Shown in pieces: positions 1 to 11,132 of a DNA stretch of 42,181 nucleotides. Position numbers and translations under genes: made by a program. Under the pieces are notes generated by a model. That model saw nothing but the letters and a program-made list of their open reading frames with translations. It was not told where the DNA came from and searched no databases. The stretch spans positions 234,237 to 276,417 of the forward strand of contig JBBHKE010003381.1 in the NCBI GenBank assembly GCA_037447655.1, in the 5' to 3' direction. Origin of the DNA: Zygnema cylindricum (Eukaryota > Streptophyta > Zygnematophyceae > Zygnematales > Zygnemataceae). Every line of letters starts with the position of its first letter. The first letter of the stretch is position 1.

Positions 1-550
1 AAAAAAATGACATTTAATGATAGAAAAATATAAACGTGTGAAAAAAAAAAAAAAAATAGATGAAAAAAAATATTGAGGTCTAAAATTGGATCATTCTGGA
101 TTCTTTTTAAAATTTCTGTAAAAGATTTTTCGAATCAAATTTTTTTGGATTCTTTGTATTTTTGTAACAGATTGATCTAAAATGGTTTCATTTATTTTAA
201 ATTTCTAAGTACGCTAAACTCGAAGTATCTTTCCTTTGTTTTCTACTGTATTTCAAAAAAAAAAATCAACTGCATTTTACAAATTTACATCATAAATTTA
301 TAACATTTTTCACAAATTTACCTCAAAATTTTACATCTTAATTGAGGCAGAAAAAAAAGCATACCTTTTAATTGAGGTAAAAAAATAACGGTTGAGTTTA
401 TTTCCTGCAAAGGAAATTATGATACGTGTTAGTGGAAAAAGACCAAAATAGATGGGAAGAAAAAATGAAGATAAAAAGCGGGAGTGGAGAAAAAGAAGGG
501 ATAGGAAAGGATTTTTTTAAAAAGATAAGGGAAAAAAATATGACTCATTT

Positions 551-1265
551 GATAAGATCGAAAAAAAACTTAAAAAATGAAAATGATTTATAATGTTGGA
601 GGCTCTGGTTCAGTGTCTTTGTCTTTAGAAAAATATTTTTTTTATGAAAAAATTAAAAATAATTTTTTTATGAGAAAATGAGCGGATGAGCTATCTCACA
701 AACTAATTTAGACAATGTAGAAAAAGTTTTTTCAATGTAAGAAAATTTTTGATAAAATCGACACAAAACTTAGGAAAAGAAGATAAAAAGAAGATAATTT
801 ATAATGGTAGAGGCTCAAGTACACTGTTTTTGTCTTTAGAAAAAAAAACAATTTTGGAACAAATGAGCTCATCAACTATCTCAAAAAATAATTTGAGCAA
901 TGTATGAAAAAAAAAATCAATGTAAGAAAAAGAAATAACACTTTGTTTTGTGAGTCCCACAGAATTTTAAAAGTGAAATGGGAAATTATGATCCGTACTA
1001 TTGTTTTTTGTTAAAGTACATACAAAAATTTACAAAATAACAATCACATATTTTGTTCATTTTTGTTTATTTTCGTCTGTGATTGTTTTTATTTGTTTCA
1101 TCATTTTTTGTTCTCTATTTTTTTATTATATCTCTCGTACTATTTTCTCGCTAAAGTACATGTTTTTGTCTTTAAAAAAAAAAAAATTATGAGAAAATGA
1201 GTGGATCATTTTTCTCTAAAAATAATTTGAGCAATGTAAGAAAAGTTTTTTCAATGTAGGAACAA
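551..1265. repeat. diverged direct repeats, three partial copies
   Basis: A block of roughly 190-200 bp at about 551-745 is repeated imperfectly at about 746-920. Both copies share the order: a 'gataaaatcg'-like start, 'aatttataatg', 'gaggctc', 'gtctttagaaaaa', 'aaatgagc', and 'caatgtaagaaaa'. A third, shorter copy lies around 1155-1265, starting at 'gtttttgtcttta' and including 'aatttgagcaatgtaagaaaa'. Divergence is high, so this is an old local duplication. Confidence 0.6.
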
Positions 1266-1765
1266 CAATAACACAAAAAATTCTTTGAGTTCCACAAAAT
1301 TTTAAAAGTGAAATGGAAAATTATGATCTTGACTGAATTTGACCTGTCACCTTTTTCACCCATAAGAGACAAAATATTTGTTCATACTATTTTTTTCCTT
1401 TTTCACCCATAAGAGACAAAATGTTTGTTTATACTATTTTTTTGCTAGGTGCATTTTTTTTTATATGTTACTCTTAGGCTAAAATGTGCGCTTTATAAAA
1501 TTACAACGATAAGACATATGACGATAAAGAAAAGGTCTCCAAAAATGCCAAGTGGCACTCACTTTTTGGTGTTCTATTCTCAATTTTTATTCTATTAGTG
1601 AACTTTTTTTTATGCAATATCATTTTCTATAAAATTTATAAAATAACGATCCCATTTTTTTGTATTTTTTTTCTCTTTGTCTATTTTCGTTTGTTATTGT
1701 TTTTGTTTGTTCTCATCTTTTTTTGTTCTCTATTTTTTTATTGTATCTCTCTATTTCTCTCCTAT
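1018..1765. repeat. pair of diverged T-rich direct repeats
   Basis: The segment at about 1018-1140 reappears at about 1618-1765. Shared landmarks in the same order are 'aaatttayaaaataacratc', 'ctattttcgt' or 'tattttcgtc', 'ttgtttttrtttgtt', and 'ttttttgttctctatttt'. Both end near 'ttattrtatctctc'. No coding potential is visible. It may be part of the same decayed repeat family as the neighbouring copies. Confidence 0.5.
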
Positions 1766-3290
1766 CTGCTCTCATCATTTTTTATTATCTCTTCTCACTT
1801 TTTTTTTCTCCCTAAAAAATGCTTCAAATTTTAAGTTTAATATTTAAAAATAGTATTAGTTTTAAATCTTAAAAAAAATTAACTTTTTTTTACATATATT
1901 TATTGAAATGGGTTACTGCTGTTTGATTTTTATCGTCTATTTTTTTTTATGATATAAAGACGTATTATTTGTATGTGTATTTATTGAAATGAAAATAAAG
2001 GGATAAAAACATATTATTTATATAATGTATCTATTGTAACGAAAATTATATCATGAAAAATTTTGAATTTAAAAAAATCATATGATTTTTTTTTTAAGTT
2101 AAATTTATGTGTTGTTTTACATTTTTAAAATATAATTTTTAAAAATATAAAATTTAAAAAGTGTTTTTTTTGTTATTTACAATTTTGAAAATTTACAAAA
2201 TTTTAAAGTGAAAAAAAACAATTTTGAAAATTTACAAAATTTTAAAGTGAAACAAAATAAGAAAAATAATGCAATCATTCAATTTTTTTTTTTTTAGAAG
2301 TTTTATTTTTAAAACATTAATTTTATATAATTTTTTAAAATGTTCAAACAATATACAATTTTGAAATTGAAAAAAAGTTTTTTTGTTATTTTCTTAATTT
2401 AATAAAACAATTAAATAATAAAATGAAGAAAAAAAATAATGCAATTATATAAATGTAACTTATTTGTTTTTATGAAATGTTAATTTTTATAAAAGTGATA
2501 AGATAAAAACAATACATTTACGTTTATTTTTTTATTAGTTTTGTTATGGGTACAAACAATAAATCAATAACTCAAATATAACGCAATAGATGTTTTTTAA
2601 AATTAGTCGTGATATTTATATCGTAATTTGAATTTTACTGTATTGATAAAAGAATTCACAAAAAATATTAAAAAGATTATGATTTTTTAAAAAATCCTAA
2701 CGTGTAGCACTTCATAATTTTTTTAAAGATAATGTTGAAATTTTTGAAAAATGTCAAAAAATTGAATTTTTAATTCAAGTTAATAATTATTTTTTTAATT
2801 AATTTTATTTATAATAAATATAAAGATAATAAAAAAATAAAATTAATTGAAAAAAAATATATCTTTACATAAAAAAAATAAAGCAAAAATATAAATATTG
2901 AAAAAAACTATTTAATTTAACCATTTATTACTTTAATCGTGTAACTTTTTTTTCTAAAGCTACAAATTCAACAAATAATAAAATTATTACCAAATTTCAA
3001 CGTCAATATTTTCAACCTCACTCATAATAAAGGTCATAACAAATTAGTATAAGTAAAATTTATATTTCAACGTCATAATTTGTCACCCATAATAAAAATC
3101 CTTGCAAATTAATATAAGCAAAATTTGTATTTTAGCGTCGTAATTTATCACTAATTTTTACTTATAGACAAAACTATAATTTTAATGTTTTAGATATATT
3201 TTAGCGTCATAATTCATTAACAATTTGTACTTTCAATATTTTATGAATGTTTAACCAATGTATGAACTATATATATACATACATATAAAT

Positions 3291-3293
<3 letters not shown>

Positions 3294-3337
<44 letters not shown>
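3294..3337. repeat. (AT)n microsatellite
   Basis: An uninterrupted AT dinucleotide tract of about 44 bp lies in AT-rich intergenic DNA. A shorter similar tract lies at about 4723-4749. Confidence 0.95.
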
Positions 3338-3339
<2 letters not shown>

Positions 3340-4717
3340 CGAAATTAATTACACAACGTAATCCGCCGGCAATCTGTAAAAATCAACATCATAATTCATC
3401 AACAATGTGTATTTTATATATTTTATGTATATTTTAGCATCATATATATTTTAACTTTATGATTTATCAACAATTTGTACTTTTAATATTTTATATATTT
3501 GTTAGCGTTAATTACACAACATGGCGTTAAAAACAAAACATATTCTACCACCAATCTACAGATTTATACTTTCAACGTCTTTATTCATCTGCAATAATGT
3601 TTTACGACATTAATTACACAACGTAATCTATCAGTAATATGTAAAATGTAAAATGTTAAATGTTAAATATAATGAAATTCACATTGTTAAATTTTCATAA
3701 AAAAATTGCATTAATGAGATTTTAAACTTTTTCAAAAAAAATAATGTTTTCTAGAAAAAAATTATGAAGTGTCGTATGTTTCATTTTCACTTTACTACAT
3801 TACACTTAAATAATTATTGCATTATAACTTATTTATCTTACATTCATTCATATGAGCATAACTAATATAAGAACAATTGAAAAATATGATAACTATTATG
3901 AACAAAATTGAAAATAAATATATAAGTTTTTTGATACCATACACGTATTATACTAAAAAAAAACCGTTTGTACACCTATAGTATAAAAACCACATATTAG
4001 AAAATTCATTTATTTTACCGTTAATTTTTGAACCATGAAATAAATTCACGCATTCATCCACTTACAAATTCATTCATTTTACCGTTAATTCAAATTCCTA
4101 TATTTTACCGTTAATTCAAATTTATATATTTTCCACATGACAAGTTTCATTTTCTTAATCTTATTATGTTAAGTCCTCTTTCTTTTTTAATTCTTTTAGA
4201 AACGCATTAGTACCGCGTCATTTCCGTGTAAATATTTATTGATTTTACTGGCTTTTGTTTTTTATTTTTATGATCTTATCGTCTCTTTCATCCTTTTTAC
4301 ATTTAAATTTTGATTTTTTTTTAAATTAAACAATTTTTAAATTAAAATTATTATTTATATATAAACATAAAGACACAAAAGCAAACAAAAAAAAAATAGA
4401 AAAAAATGCATTTTACAAATTCATGTTTGTAAAAATCACAATAATAATAATAGAAATAAAAACAAACAAATATATAAATATTAAAAAATACAATAAATGT
4501 AAAAGTTAAAAAATATATTGTAAACGCCAAAATGTATAAGTTATCTAAATTCTACAAATTTTAGTTTGTAAGAATCACGATAATAATAACTCCGATAAAA
4601 AAAGAAATGCAATAAACAAAAAGCTAAAAAAAATATTGGTAAACGTTAAAACTTTTACGTTTAAAGTATTATCTATAGGTAACTTATAGATTTTAGCGTT
4701 AACAATAGCTTTTGTGT

Positions 4718-4722
<5 letters not shown>

Positions 4723-4749
<27 letters not shown>
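4723..4749. repeat. (AT)n microsatellite
   Basis: An uninterrupted AT dinucleotide tract of about 27 bp, close to the right edge of the AT-rich gene-poor region. Confidence 0.95.
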
Positions 4750-5439
4750 TAGCGAAGAAAAATAATTTATTAAGCTGAGTTTTTATCCTGATTTTTAAAA
4801 GTACAAATATAAATCGATACTTGCAATGAACAAATCGTTATGCGGTTACAAACACCCATCTTGACATAGACAAAAACAATCACTCGCATTAGAATGTGAA
4901 TGATTAACATTGTTGATATCTATATATAAGCGCCAAAACAATATATTTATTTTAAAATAGTAAAAATAGTGTGAAACTACTTTAGTTGATGAAGGTTAGT
5001 ACAAATAGCGTGAAACTACTTTAATTGAAGATGTATGTAAATGATGTAATGTATGTAGTGTGTCAATTTGTTTAAAAACTGTTCATTATTTTGTAAAGAA
5101 GTGAAAAAAATATATAAGTTAGCAACTTTGACATGGGAAAGTGAGTGGCGGCGACATGGGAAAGCGCACTCTATTAAATTCATAACAATAAAGACAGAGG
5201 AAAATTGTGCGAACTTGTTCTCACATGTTGGAACATCGACTATGTGCACACAAACTATATGAGATTATGTAGACAAACTACAATGCCCATCGTTATTGCA
5301 TCGTAGCTTTTAGAATTTATTAATGTTAGTGCAAAATTGGAATATATAACAATAACTCGGTGCTAAAGACTTGTCCTATTATGATCCACTTCCTTAAATA
5401 GCGTTGCCGACACTATTTTATGATTTTCGGCCACAAAAA

Positions 5440-5650
5440 GTACACCGTGAATCGCTATTAGCTTAATGAAATAGATAACGTAATGAAACAATTAGCGTTA
5501 TTTACGCTATTTGGAAATTTGGGGGTTTTGAGGGAAATCATCTACTCTATTTTTTTTAAAGGGTTTTTATTTATTCTATTTGAGAATTTGGGTAAAAAAA
5601 CGGGGTACCGCAATTAGAGTCATTGACGCTAATATCGATTCAAGGTGTAG
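5440..5650. mobile_element. small inverted-repeat element, family 'ACACCG-AATCG'
   Basis: The left end reads GTACACCGTGAATCGCTATT and the right end reads as its imperfect reverse complement (...gctaatatcgattcaaggtgta). The element is about 210 bp with no coding potential. The same terminal sequence bounds several other elements at 22496-23003, 26219-27306 and 27912-28141. This makes it a MITE-like family. The superfamily is not assigned because I could not see a clean target-site duplication. Confidence 0.6.
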
Positions 5651-5688
5651 CGACCGAATTAGGGCTAATAACAATAGGAAGTGCAGTG

Positions 5689-6145
5689 CATAGTTCAAAA
5701 GTAAGCGTTTTATCGTAGGCCTTTTGTAGGCCGCTTTTAGCGTAAGTTGTGTTATGGGCTTTCCATGTGATATTCTTAGATCGCTACTTTGATCAGCAAC
5801 CGTCCGATTGTCCGAATCTGACGATAGTTCTATCGTAAGTTGTGTTATGGGCTTTTCATCTGACATTCTTAGATCGCTACTTTGATCGGTGACCGTCCGA
5901 TTGTCCAAATCTGACGGTTTAAATTAAAAATACCTCAAAACTCACAAAAAAATAATATTTTGTTTGAATGTTTTTCAAAATTTAGACATGACGTTTAATT
6001 CTCTATTGATCGATGTGCAACTCAACCCTGTTACTATTTTTTTCATTTTGAGACCAATACAATATGGGTCTTAAGGTCATATTGTATGTTTTGCGTACAA
6101 TAGGCATATTGTATGGGCCTACTTTCACCTACTTTAAAACATTGG
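5689..6145. mobile_element. inverted-repeat element, family 'CATAGTTCAAAAGTA' (copy A)
   Basis: The left end is CATAGTTCAAAAGTAAGCG and the right end is its decayed reverse complement (cctactttaaaacattgg). The interior matches the copy at 23074-23647 in the opposite orientation. Shared blocks include 'tgttatgggctttycat', 'gatcgctactttgatc', 'accgtccgattgtcc' and a paired CATATTGTATG motif. It carries an internal duplication: 5742-5823 is repeated at 5835-5916. It is non-coding and about 457 bp. Confidence 0.75.
5742..5916. repeat. internal tandem duplication in the element
   Basis: An approximately 82-bp block at 5742-5823 (start GTAAGTTGTGTTATGGGCTT) is repeated at 5835-5916 with a few substitutions. 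An 11-bp spacer separates the copies. The copies at 23074 and 25577 have only one such block, so the duplication is specific to this copy. Confidence 0.85.
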
Positions 6146-7474
6146 TGCATTGCTATTTGTGTTAATTAACGTCAATGTATTGTTGGATTTAGGTCTTTGA
6201 ACACCCAATAGTATCAATAATGCTATCCTTCTCTCTATACTAATAGCATTTTCACACTAATAAACATTCACGGCGTACTTTACGCTCTTACTTTTCAACG
6301 TTCGATTTCAGTAAGTCAACGTTTGATTTCATTAAGTCAACTTTATTATGGAATGATTGTCACGGGCGGATGATTACATTCAAACAGTTAAGCACGACAA
6401 AAAATTTCATAGAAAATATCGTACTTTTCAGAAGTACGTATTTCATTTTTTTTTCCTTTTCGAGTGACTCTGTATCCAATGAGTTTGTAGTTTTTGTTCA
6501 CATCTGTACGGGTAACGCTTTCTTATGACGTGAATATGGACGTGCATGCCGGGTTTACGGACATACGCATGCTTAGAAACTGCATATTCGATCGACGGTC
6601 CGAAGACTTTGCATCGTGGTCGATTCCCCGAGGCACACGCTTGACGGCCCGACAAATTGTCTGTCGTATCTGTCAGTTTTGTCAGATGTATGCAAGTGCA
6701 GTTATTGCATTGTAGTTTACTGTTTCTGTACTTTTCTATCTTTTTTCAATGGGTCTAGCTTATATCAAAATTAATTTTCTGCGCCGGCAGAGTAGCCGGC
6801 AAAATTCCAGAAAGGCCGGCACGCCCGACAAATATTGTACCCTCAAGTGCAAAAAAAGATCTAGGCGGCCGGATACAGTACAATACAGTACAATATTATT
6901 CTGTCCTGTTACGTACTGCAGCCGTCTTCATCAAGCTTGTAGCGACGACAGAGACTTCGTTATAATAATCTGGTACTGTAGTATAGCATGTAGAATCGGT
7001 CAATTCCATTCTATTTTACCGTAGGAGCGGGGAACACATTCGGCCATTTTTTCAAGTCGTTTCATGATTGATTTCAATGATTGAGTGATATCTTCGTCCA
7101 ATCATAATCCTACGGTGATAAAGGCCCCTTAATCATTGATATGGATTCTTACGGTCCGATTCCGGCCAAATGGCTCCCAGCCCTAAAAGAGGCTTAAAGT
7201 TTCATCGCACCAAATCGCGAACATGACGAACGCACGAAATGAACACACAACCAAACAGAAAATTGACCATATTAAATATATTCCGTTCTACACTAAATAG
7301 GAAAAGAAAGTACAGTAGTACTTGTCCTGTACCTTTTCTTGCCTTTAAGCGTCCATTTATTCGGAACTGCCATGGTTCGCGTCTTGTACTTTCTGTTTTG
7401 TCACGTCCCATCCTTCTTTTTCTCTTTGTTAGCATCTGCACCAAGGTCTCCTCCCTAGTTTGACTATTTTCTGC
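6146..7474. other. intergenic, upstream of the ERF gene
   Basis: I see no supported gene. The region is less AT-rich than the left end and has short frames on both strands, none with a recognisable motif. A GC-rich patch around 6781-6830 contains three 'gccggc' words. The part next to 7474 presumably holds the promoter of the ERF gene, but no specific element beyond the TATA box can be defended. Confidence 0.5.
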
Positions 7475-7482
7475 TATAAATA
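7475..7482 (+). promoter_or_regulatory. TATA box of the ERF gene
   Basis: TATAAATA lies 167 bp upstream of the ATG. It is followed by a CT-rich leader of the kind seen in plant 5' untranslated regions. Transcription would be expected to start roughly 25-35 bp downstream, giving a leader of about 140 bp. The assignment rests on the motif and spacing only. Confidence 0.6.
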
Positions 7483-7635
7483 CAGTGCGACTTTCTCTAT
7501 CCTCCTTTAACATCTAGCTATCATATCACATCTCTTCCTCCACCGTTCCAACCTTAACACAGTCTTCTCTTTGTCCCTTCCTCCTCTTCTTCCTCTTGCG
7601 TATTTTATTACTGCAGCAGCAAATCATATCCTTGC

Positions 7636-7644
7636 ATGTGTTAG
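7636..7644 (+). promoter_or_regulatory. two-codon upstream ORF
   Basis: ATG TGT TAG lies in the leader and its stop codon ends four bases before the main ATG at 7649. It is the only upstream ATG between the predicted start of transcription and the main start. A minimal uORF this close would be expected to affect initiation by leaky scanning or termination-reinitiation. That effect is inference. Confidence 0.5.
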
Positions 7645-7648
7645 AGCC

Positions 7649-10453
7649 ATGAGTCTCCAGAGGACAGTATCCGTACCAAACTCTTTTCCTCAACCTTCTC
7701 TTGCAGGAGGATTCCGGAATGAGCATGAGAAGCTCCTCTCTTGGAAAGGCAGCGACTTATTCAGTCAGTCGCAACGGTTTCTGTCGAACCTAAAACGCAC
7801 GTACAACGAATCTGCAGAAACAACTTTTGATTTTCAGGCAGCCCTGAGTCAACAGCAGATGAACTGGACGACAGAAAATAGCCAGAAAGGAGGAAGGGAT
7901 AATAATGTGATGGACATGGAAATGGAAAACCGACACGTGCAGGGCATGTTCTCGACACGAAGGGATAATAACGGAGTGCTCAACAGAGATACTCAAAGCT
8001 TATCTGCCGGAGAGAATGTCTCCGGTTCCCTTTCAGACAGCCGACAACTGTCAGACCAACAGCAGGGAAGTGGTGGAGGAGGAGATTCCTCCAAAAAACA
8101 TCGCAGTTTGGGAAAAAAAGAACCTTCTCTTTCTCCTAGTGAACAACAGACAACTGCCAAAAAACCTTCAACTTCTGCAAAGCCAAGTCGCAGCGGCCAA
8201 TCGGGCGGGAGACGAAACCGCTCCGTCAAGGATCGCGGACGATTCAAAGGAGTGCGTCAACGGGCTTCGGGCCGGTGGATTGCAGAAATAAAGGATACCA
8301 TTCAGGGGGTGAGAATGTGGCTGGGGACTTACGATACGGCAGAAGAGGCCGCTTTGGCTTACGACCAGGCGGCGAGAACTATACGGGGTACAGCGGCAAA
8401 AACAAATTTCACTGAAGAGAATCCTCCTCCTCAGTGGGCCGTACAAGCTCTGGCCGCCAATGCAGCCCTTAATGGACAGGCGGCTTTGGCGGCCGGTCTC
8501 AATGCGGGACTTAATGGTTCTTCTTTAGGAACTTCTATGGGAACTTCTTTAGGAGCCACATTAGGTCTTCTTTCAGCCGACAATTCTGTAAGGAAAGACG
8601 ACATCTCGGGTAATGGAAAAAATGCAGGACTTAGTGGTTCTCCTTTAGGAGATTCTTTGGGAACTTCTTTAGGAGCCACATTAGGTTTTCTTTCAGCCGA
8701 TAATTCAATAAGGAAAGACGACATCCTGGGTAACATAAAAAATGGAAGACTTAATGGGTCTCCTGTAGGAACTTCTCTAGGAGCAGCATTAGGGCTGTTT
8801 AAACCCGATAATTCTGTAAGGAAAGATGATTTTTTGGTTAACGGAAAAGGGCTCACAGGTCAGTTCGAGTTTGGTTTCACAGCACCGGAAAATAGCGAGA
8901 GGGTTTCGAGAGAGGTACAGGAGAGCTCTCTTCTCTCAGCAGGTGATTCGTACAAAGATGGGCCATCTTCTTCTCTCTCTGCCCCCCAGTTTCCTATAAG
9001 CAACAGTTGTTCCCAGTCAAGTACTCTCCGTTCCGTTCCGTTCCTCCAGGGCTTGAGGCTGAACGTTTCAGGGAGAGGGGAAGAGGGTCTTATTGCAAAG
9101 GAAGGAATTGGAATGAAGGATTTCCGGAGAGCATCTTGGATGCCAGAAGGAGAAGAGGACGAAGTATTATCTCCAAGTTCTGAGCTCTCTGGCTATCCTA
9201 CCCCTCCATTTTCCCCATATGCTTCTCCTTTGGCTTCGCCGTTGACTGCTTCCCCTTTCGACTCTCCCTTGGCATCTCCCTATCACTCCCCTTCTCTCTC
9301 TCCGTTTGGAAACTACCATCCTTCCTTACCACCTCCTTCCCTTCCTGAGCCCATGGTGGAGGAAATCTCCAAAGGTTTCAAAGCGCTGAAACCTATTAAT
9401 CTCCAGACATTTCCCAGTTTCCGAGGTGGATGGGTTCTTCCCTCGCAGGAAAACGGAGAGGCTGAGAGTATCCAGGGGGCAACTGAGAGGATTGAAGGAG
9501 CTCCTGTAGAGGATGACAGTGGAAGGCATGTCGAAGTTGGTTCCCCCAATTTGACTTTAAATCCTCACTTTCAGGAGCAATCTCAGGGAATGGCTACTCT
9601 TTCTCCTATCGCTAGATTGGCCCGAATAGAGACTGCTGAGCTTTTCGGTCCAGGGACATCTCCTCTTCAACCTCCCTGTCCAGTTGATGAAGAAGAGTCT
9701 CTGGATGTTGATTGGATGGCGAGTGAAGAAGCGACTGGCGTTGACTTTTTTGGTCAGACTGTGACAATGGGAGCCGTGACGGATACGGCGACATCAATGC
9801 ATTCCATGATCTCAGTATCTGAAATTAGTGTGGATGGACTGAAGTTGAAGGTAGTGCCACAAACAGAGTCGTTCCCGCCTTCTTCCTTCAAGGAGCCTGT
9901 TGCCTCTCAACCACGTAAAAAAGGTCCTCCTTCGAGAGGTTTGGTCAGGTCCATAGCTGGTCAAATTGCCCCCGAGCTCGACTTCTTTCAGGAGGGACTT
10001 ACCTCCGGTCATAGTTCTTTGGAGTCAACCGAAATGAGAGGTCAGTATAACAACAGTCATGCAACGCGAAACCCCGAGGGTTTAAATAGGATGCCGGTAG
10101 ACGTCTGGTTCCATAACGGACAACCTCAAGGTCCTGTAAAAAGGCACGAAGTCATGGATGAATCTTGTGGTCAACAGCAGAATGGTACGAGTTTAAAGGA
10201 ATTGGAAGACGTTGGATTGTTATTACCTCCTCCTAAAGCTAAATCCTTCCTTCCAAACCAAGAATCGGACTCGGCTTTTGCAGTTTGGCGTGATTTGGAG
10301 TTGACTCTTGGTTCTCCTTCCCGTTCAAGACGATTCGCCGGTGGTCAAAGCAATGTTGATGCTATTTTGGTAGACAGTCCTAGAACTTTATCGAGGTTTT
10401 GGGAGGCGCCAGCGTTTGGAATGTTTTCACCGAGTAAACAAAACTTCACTTGA
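7649..10453 (+). CDS. AP2/ERF-domain transcription factor, 934 aa, RAP2.11/ERN-like domain
   Basis: This is a nuclear DNA-binding regulator encoded by one long exon. The first ATG of the frame (AGAGCCATG) is used; codons upstream in the frame have no ATG. The single AP2 domain spans about residues 198-254, from RFKGVRQR through WIAEIKD and [17 protein letters not shown] to KTNF. Ala and Asp in WIAEIKD are ERF-type rather than DREB-type, and the IKDT/MWLGT wording resembles the RAP2.11/ERN group. Basic stretches before the domain ([20 protein letters not shown]) may be nuclear signals. Residues 287-400 hold three 40-residue repeats. About 515-565 is rich in Ser-Pro, suggesting proline-directed phosphorylation. 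LELTL at 883-887 fits the EAR repressor pattern LxLxL. At 934 residues it is far longer than typical ERFs (about 150-400). The DNA-binding role is firm; target genes and the sign of regulation are unknown. Confidence 0.93.
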   Translation: MSLQRTVSVPNSFPQPSLAGGFRNEHEKLLSWKGSDLFSQSQRFLSNLKRTYNESAETTFDFQAALSQQQMNWTTENSQKGGRDNNVMDMEMENRHVQGMFSTRRDNNGVLNRDTQSLSAGENVSGSLSDSRQLSDQQQGSGGGGDSSKKHRSLGKKEPSLSPSEQQTTAKKPSTSAKPSRSGQSGGRRNRSVKDRGRFKGVRQRASGRWIAEIKDTIQGVRMWLGTYDTAEEAALAYDQAARTIRGTAAKTNFTEENPPPQWAVQALAANAALNGQAALAAGLNAGLNGSSLGTSMGTSLGATLGLLSADNSVRKDDISGNGKNAGLSGSPLGDSLGTSLGATLGFLSADNSIRKDDILGNIKNGRLNGSPVGTSLGAALGLFKPDNSVRKDDFLVNGKGLTGQFEFGFTAPENSERVSREVQESSLLSAGDSYKDGPSSSLSAPQFPISNSCSQSSTLRSVPFLQGLRLNVSGRGEEGLIAKEGIGMKDFRRASWMPEGEEDEVLSPSSELSGYPTPPFSPYASPLASPLTASPFDSPLASPYHSPSLSPFGNYHPSLPPPSLPEPMVEEISKGFKALKPINLQTFPSFRGGWVLPSQENGEAESIQGATERIEGAPVEDDSGRHVEVGSPNLTLNPHFQEQSQGMATLSPIARLARIETAELFGPGTSPLQPPCPVDEEESLDVDWMASEEATGVDFFGQTVTMGAVTDTATSMHSMISVSEISVDGLKLKVVPQTESFPPSSFKEPVASQPRKKGPPSRGLVRSIAGQIAPELDFFQEGLTSGHSSLESTEMRGQYNNSHATRNPEGLNRMPVDVWFHNGQPQGPVKRHEVMDESCGQQQNGTSLKELEDVGLLLPPPKAKSFLPNQESDSAFAVWRDLELTLGSPSRSRRFAGGQSNVDAILVDSPRTLSRFWEAPAFGMFSPSKQNFT
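8507..8848 (+). repeat. in-frame 120-bp tandem repeats in the ERF gene
   Basis: Units start at 8507, 8627 and 8747, exactly 120 bp apart, encoding three 40-residue repeats. The third is shortened by several codons. Each unit contains an L-N/S-G-S segment, a G-T-S-L-G-A-x-L-G segment, and the acidic/basic motif DNS(V/I)RKDD. The nucleotide similarity is high, so the expansion looks fairly recent. The function is unknown; it may be a spacer or activation segment. Confidence 0.95.
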
Positions 10454-10578
10454 TGTATGTCCCATGCATAGACATGATTGGATGAATCTTTGAAAGTCAT
10501 TCTGGAAAGTAATCTTGAAGAGAGATTACTTATAGCACTTATTGTGCTGCTGTTTTTCCGGTTTAAGGTGCAGTTGGT

Positions 10579-10600
10579 CTAGGGTTAGGGTTAGGGTTTT
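10579..10600 (+). repeat. short telomere-like repeat / telo-box
   Basis: The run TAGGGTTAGGGTTAGGGTTTT contains three TTAGGG-like units. In the opposite strand it gives the AAACCCTAA telo-box wording known in plant promoters. It sits in the 3' flank of the ERF gene, so it is more likely an interstitial short repeat than a telomere. Confidence 0.6.
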
Positions 10601-11089
10601 GGTGAGCATGAAGCACTCGATTAGGGCACCTTGGCGAGACATACGCATATGTAAAGAGGACGGGACACTTGTCATGATGTAGTTATTGTGTTTGTGAATA
10701 TTAGGGATATATTTATGACTATGGTAAGTTCCTCTGACCTTATTTTGGAGGAACTGTTGGGATAAACATCTCTGTTTATAGTGTTGTCAGATGCACCAAA
10801 CTGGCAATAAACCTTCTATACAGGTTGTTTTGGACTACAGAAACTCGTAAAATATTTATATATTTTTTTGTCCTGTAGAGTAGAGTGTTCAATAGGGTTT
10901 TTCAGTAGGGTATCTGGTTTTTGGTAGTTTTTTCCACTTAATTACTGTCTACTCTTACTCAAACTCCAGGTTCTTCCTACCATTGTTGCAGTTTTACCCT
11001 AATTAAAAGAACCAATGAAACAATTTACCTCTTTCACAATATGCGATTATAATATTTCTGTACAACATGTTGATCTATCCATGTCTTCC

Positions 11090-11132
11090 TCCTCTCTCCT
11101 CTCCTCTCCTCTCCTCTCCTCTCCTCTCTCTC
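11090..11132. repeat. (TCTCC)n microsatellite
   Basis: A CT-rich pentanucleotide tract of about 43 bp, with units reading 'ctcct' repeatedly and slight degeneracy at each end. Confidence 0.9.

Larger units (their letters stand above)
1..4950. other. AT-rich gene-poor region
   Basis: The whole stretch is dominated by A and T runs. The only open frames are short and low-complexity (F/I/L/K-rich) and look like chance frames in homopolymer-rich DNA. I see no recognisable protein motif, tRNA or transposon domain on either strand. Diverged direct repeats and TA microsatellites inside it are listed separately. It is best read as decayed intergenic repeat DNA. Confidence 0.7.

Noticed and set aside
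7202-7513. 103-codon minus-strand frame over the ERF promoter
   Set aside because: It overlaps the TATA box and leader of the ERF gene in antisense. It is Lys/Arg-rich because it reads a CT-rich strand, with no motif.
7571-7648. 26-codon N-terminal extension of the ERF frame
   Set aside because: The frame is open upstream of 7649 but contains no ATG; it begins at TTG. It lies in the CT-rich leader after the TATA box, so the ATG at 7649 is the start.
10579-10600. Possible telomere
   Set aside because: Only about three units are present and unique sequence continues on both sides. It is an interstitial motif.
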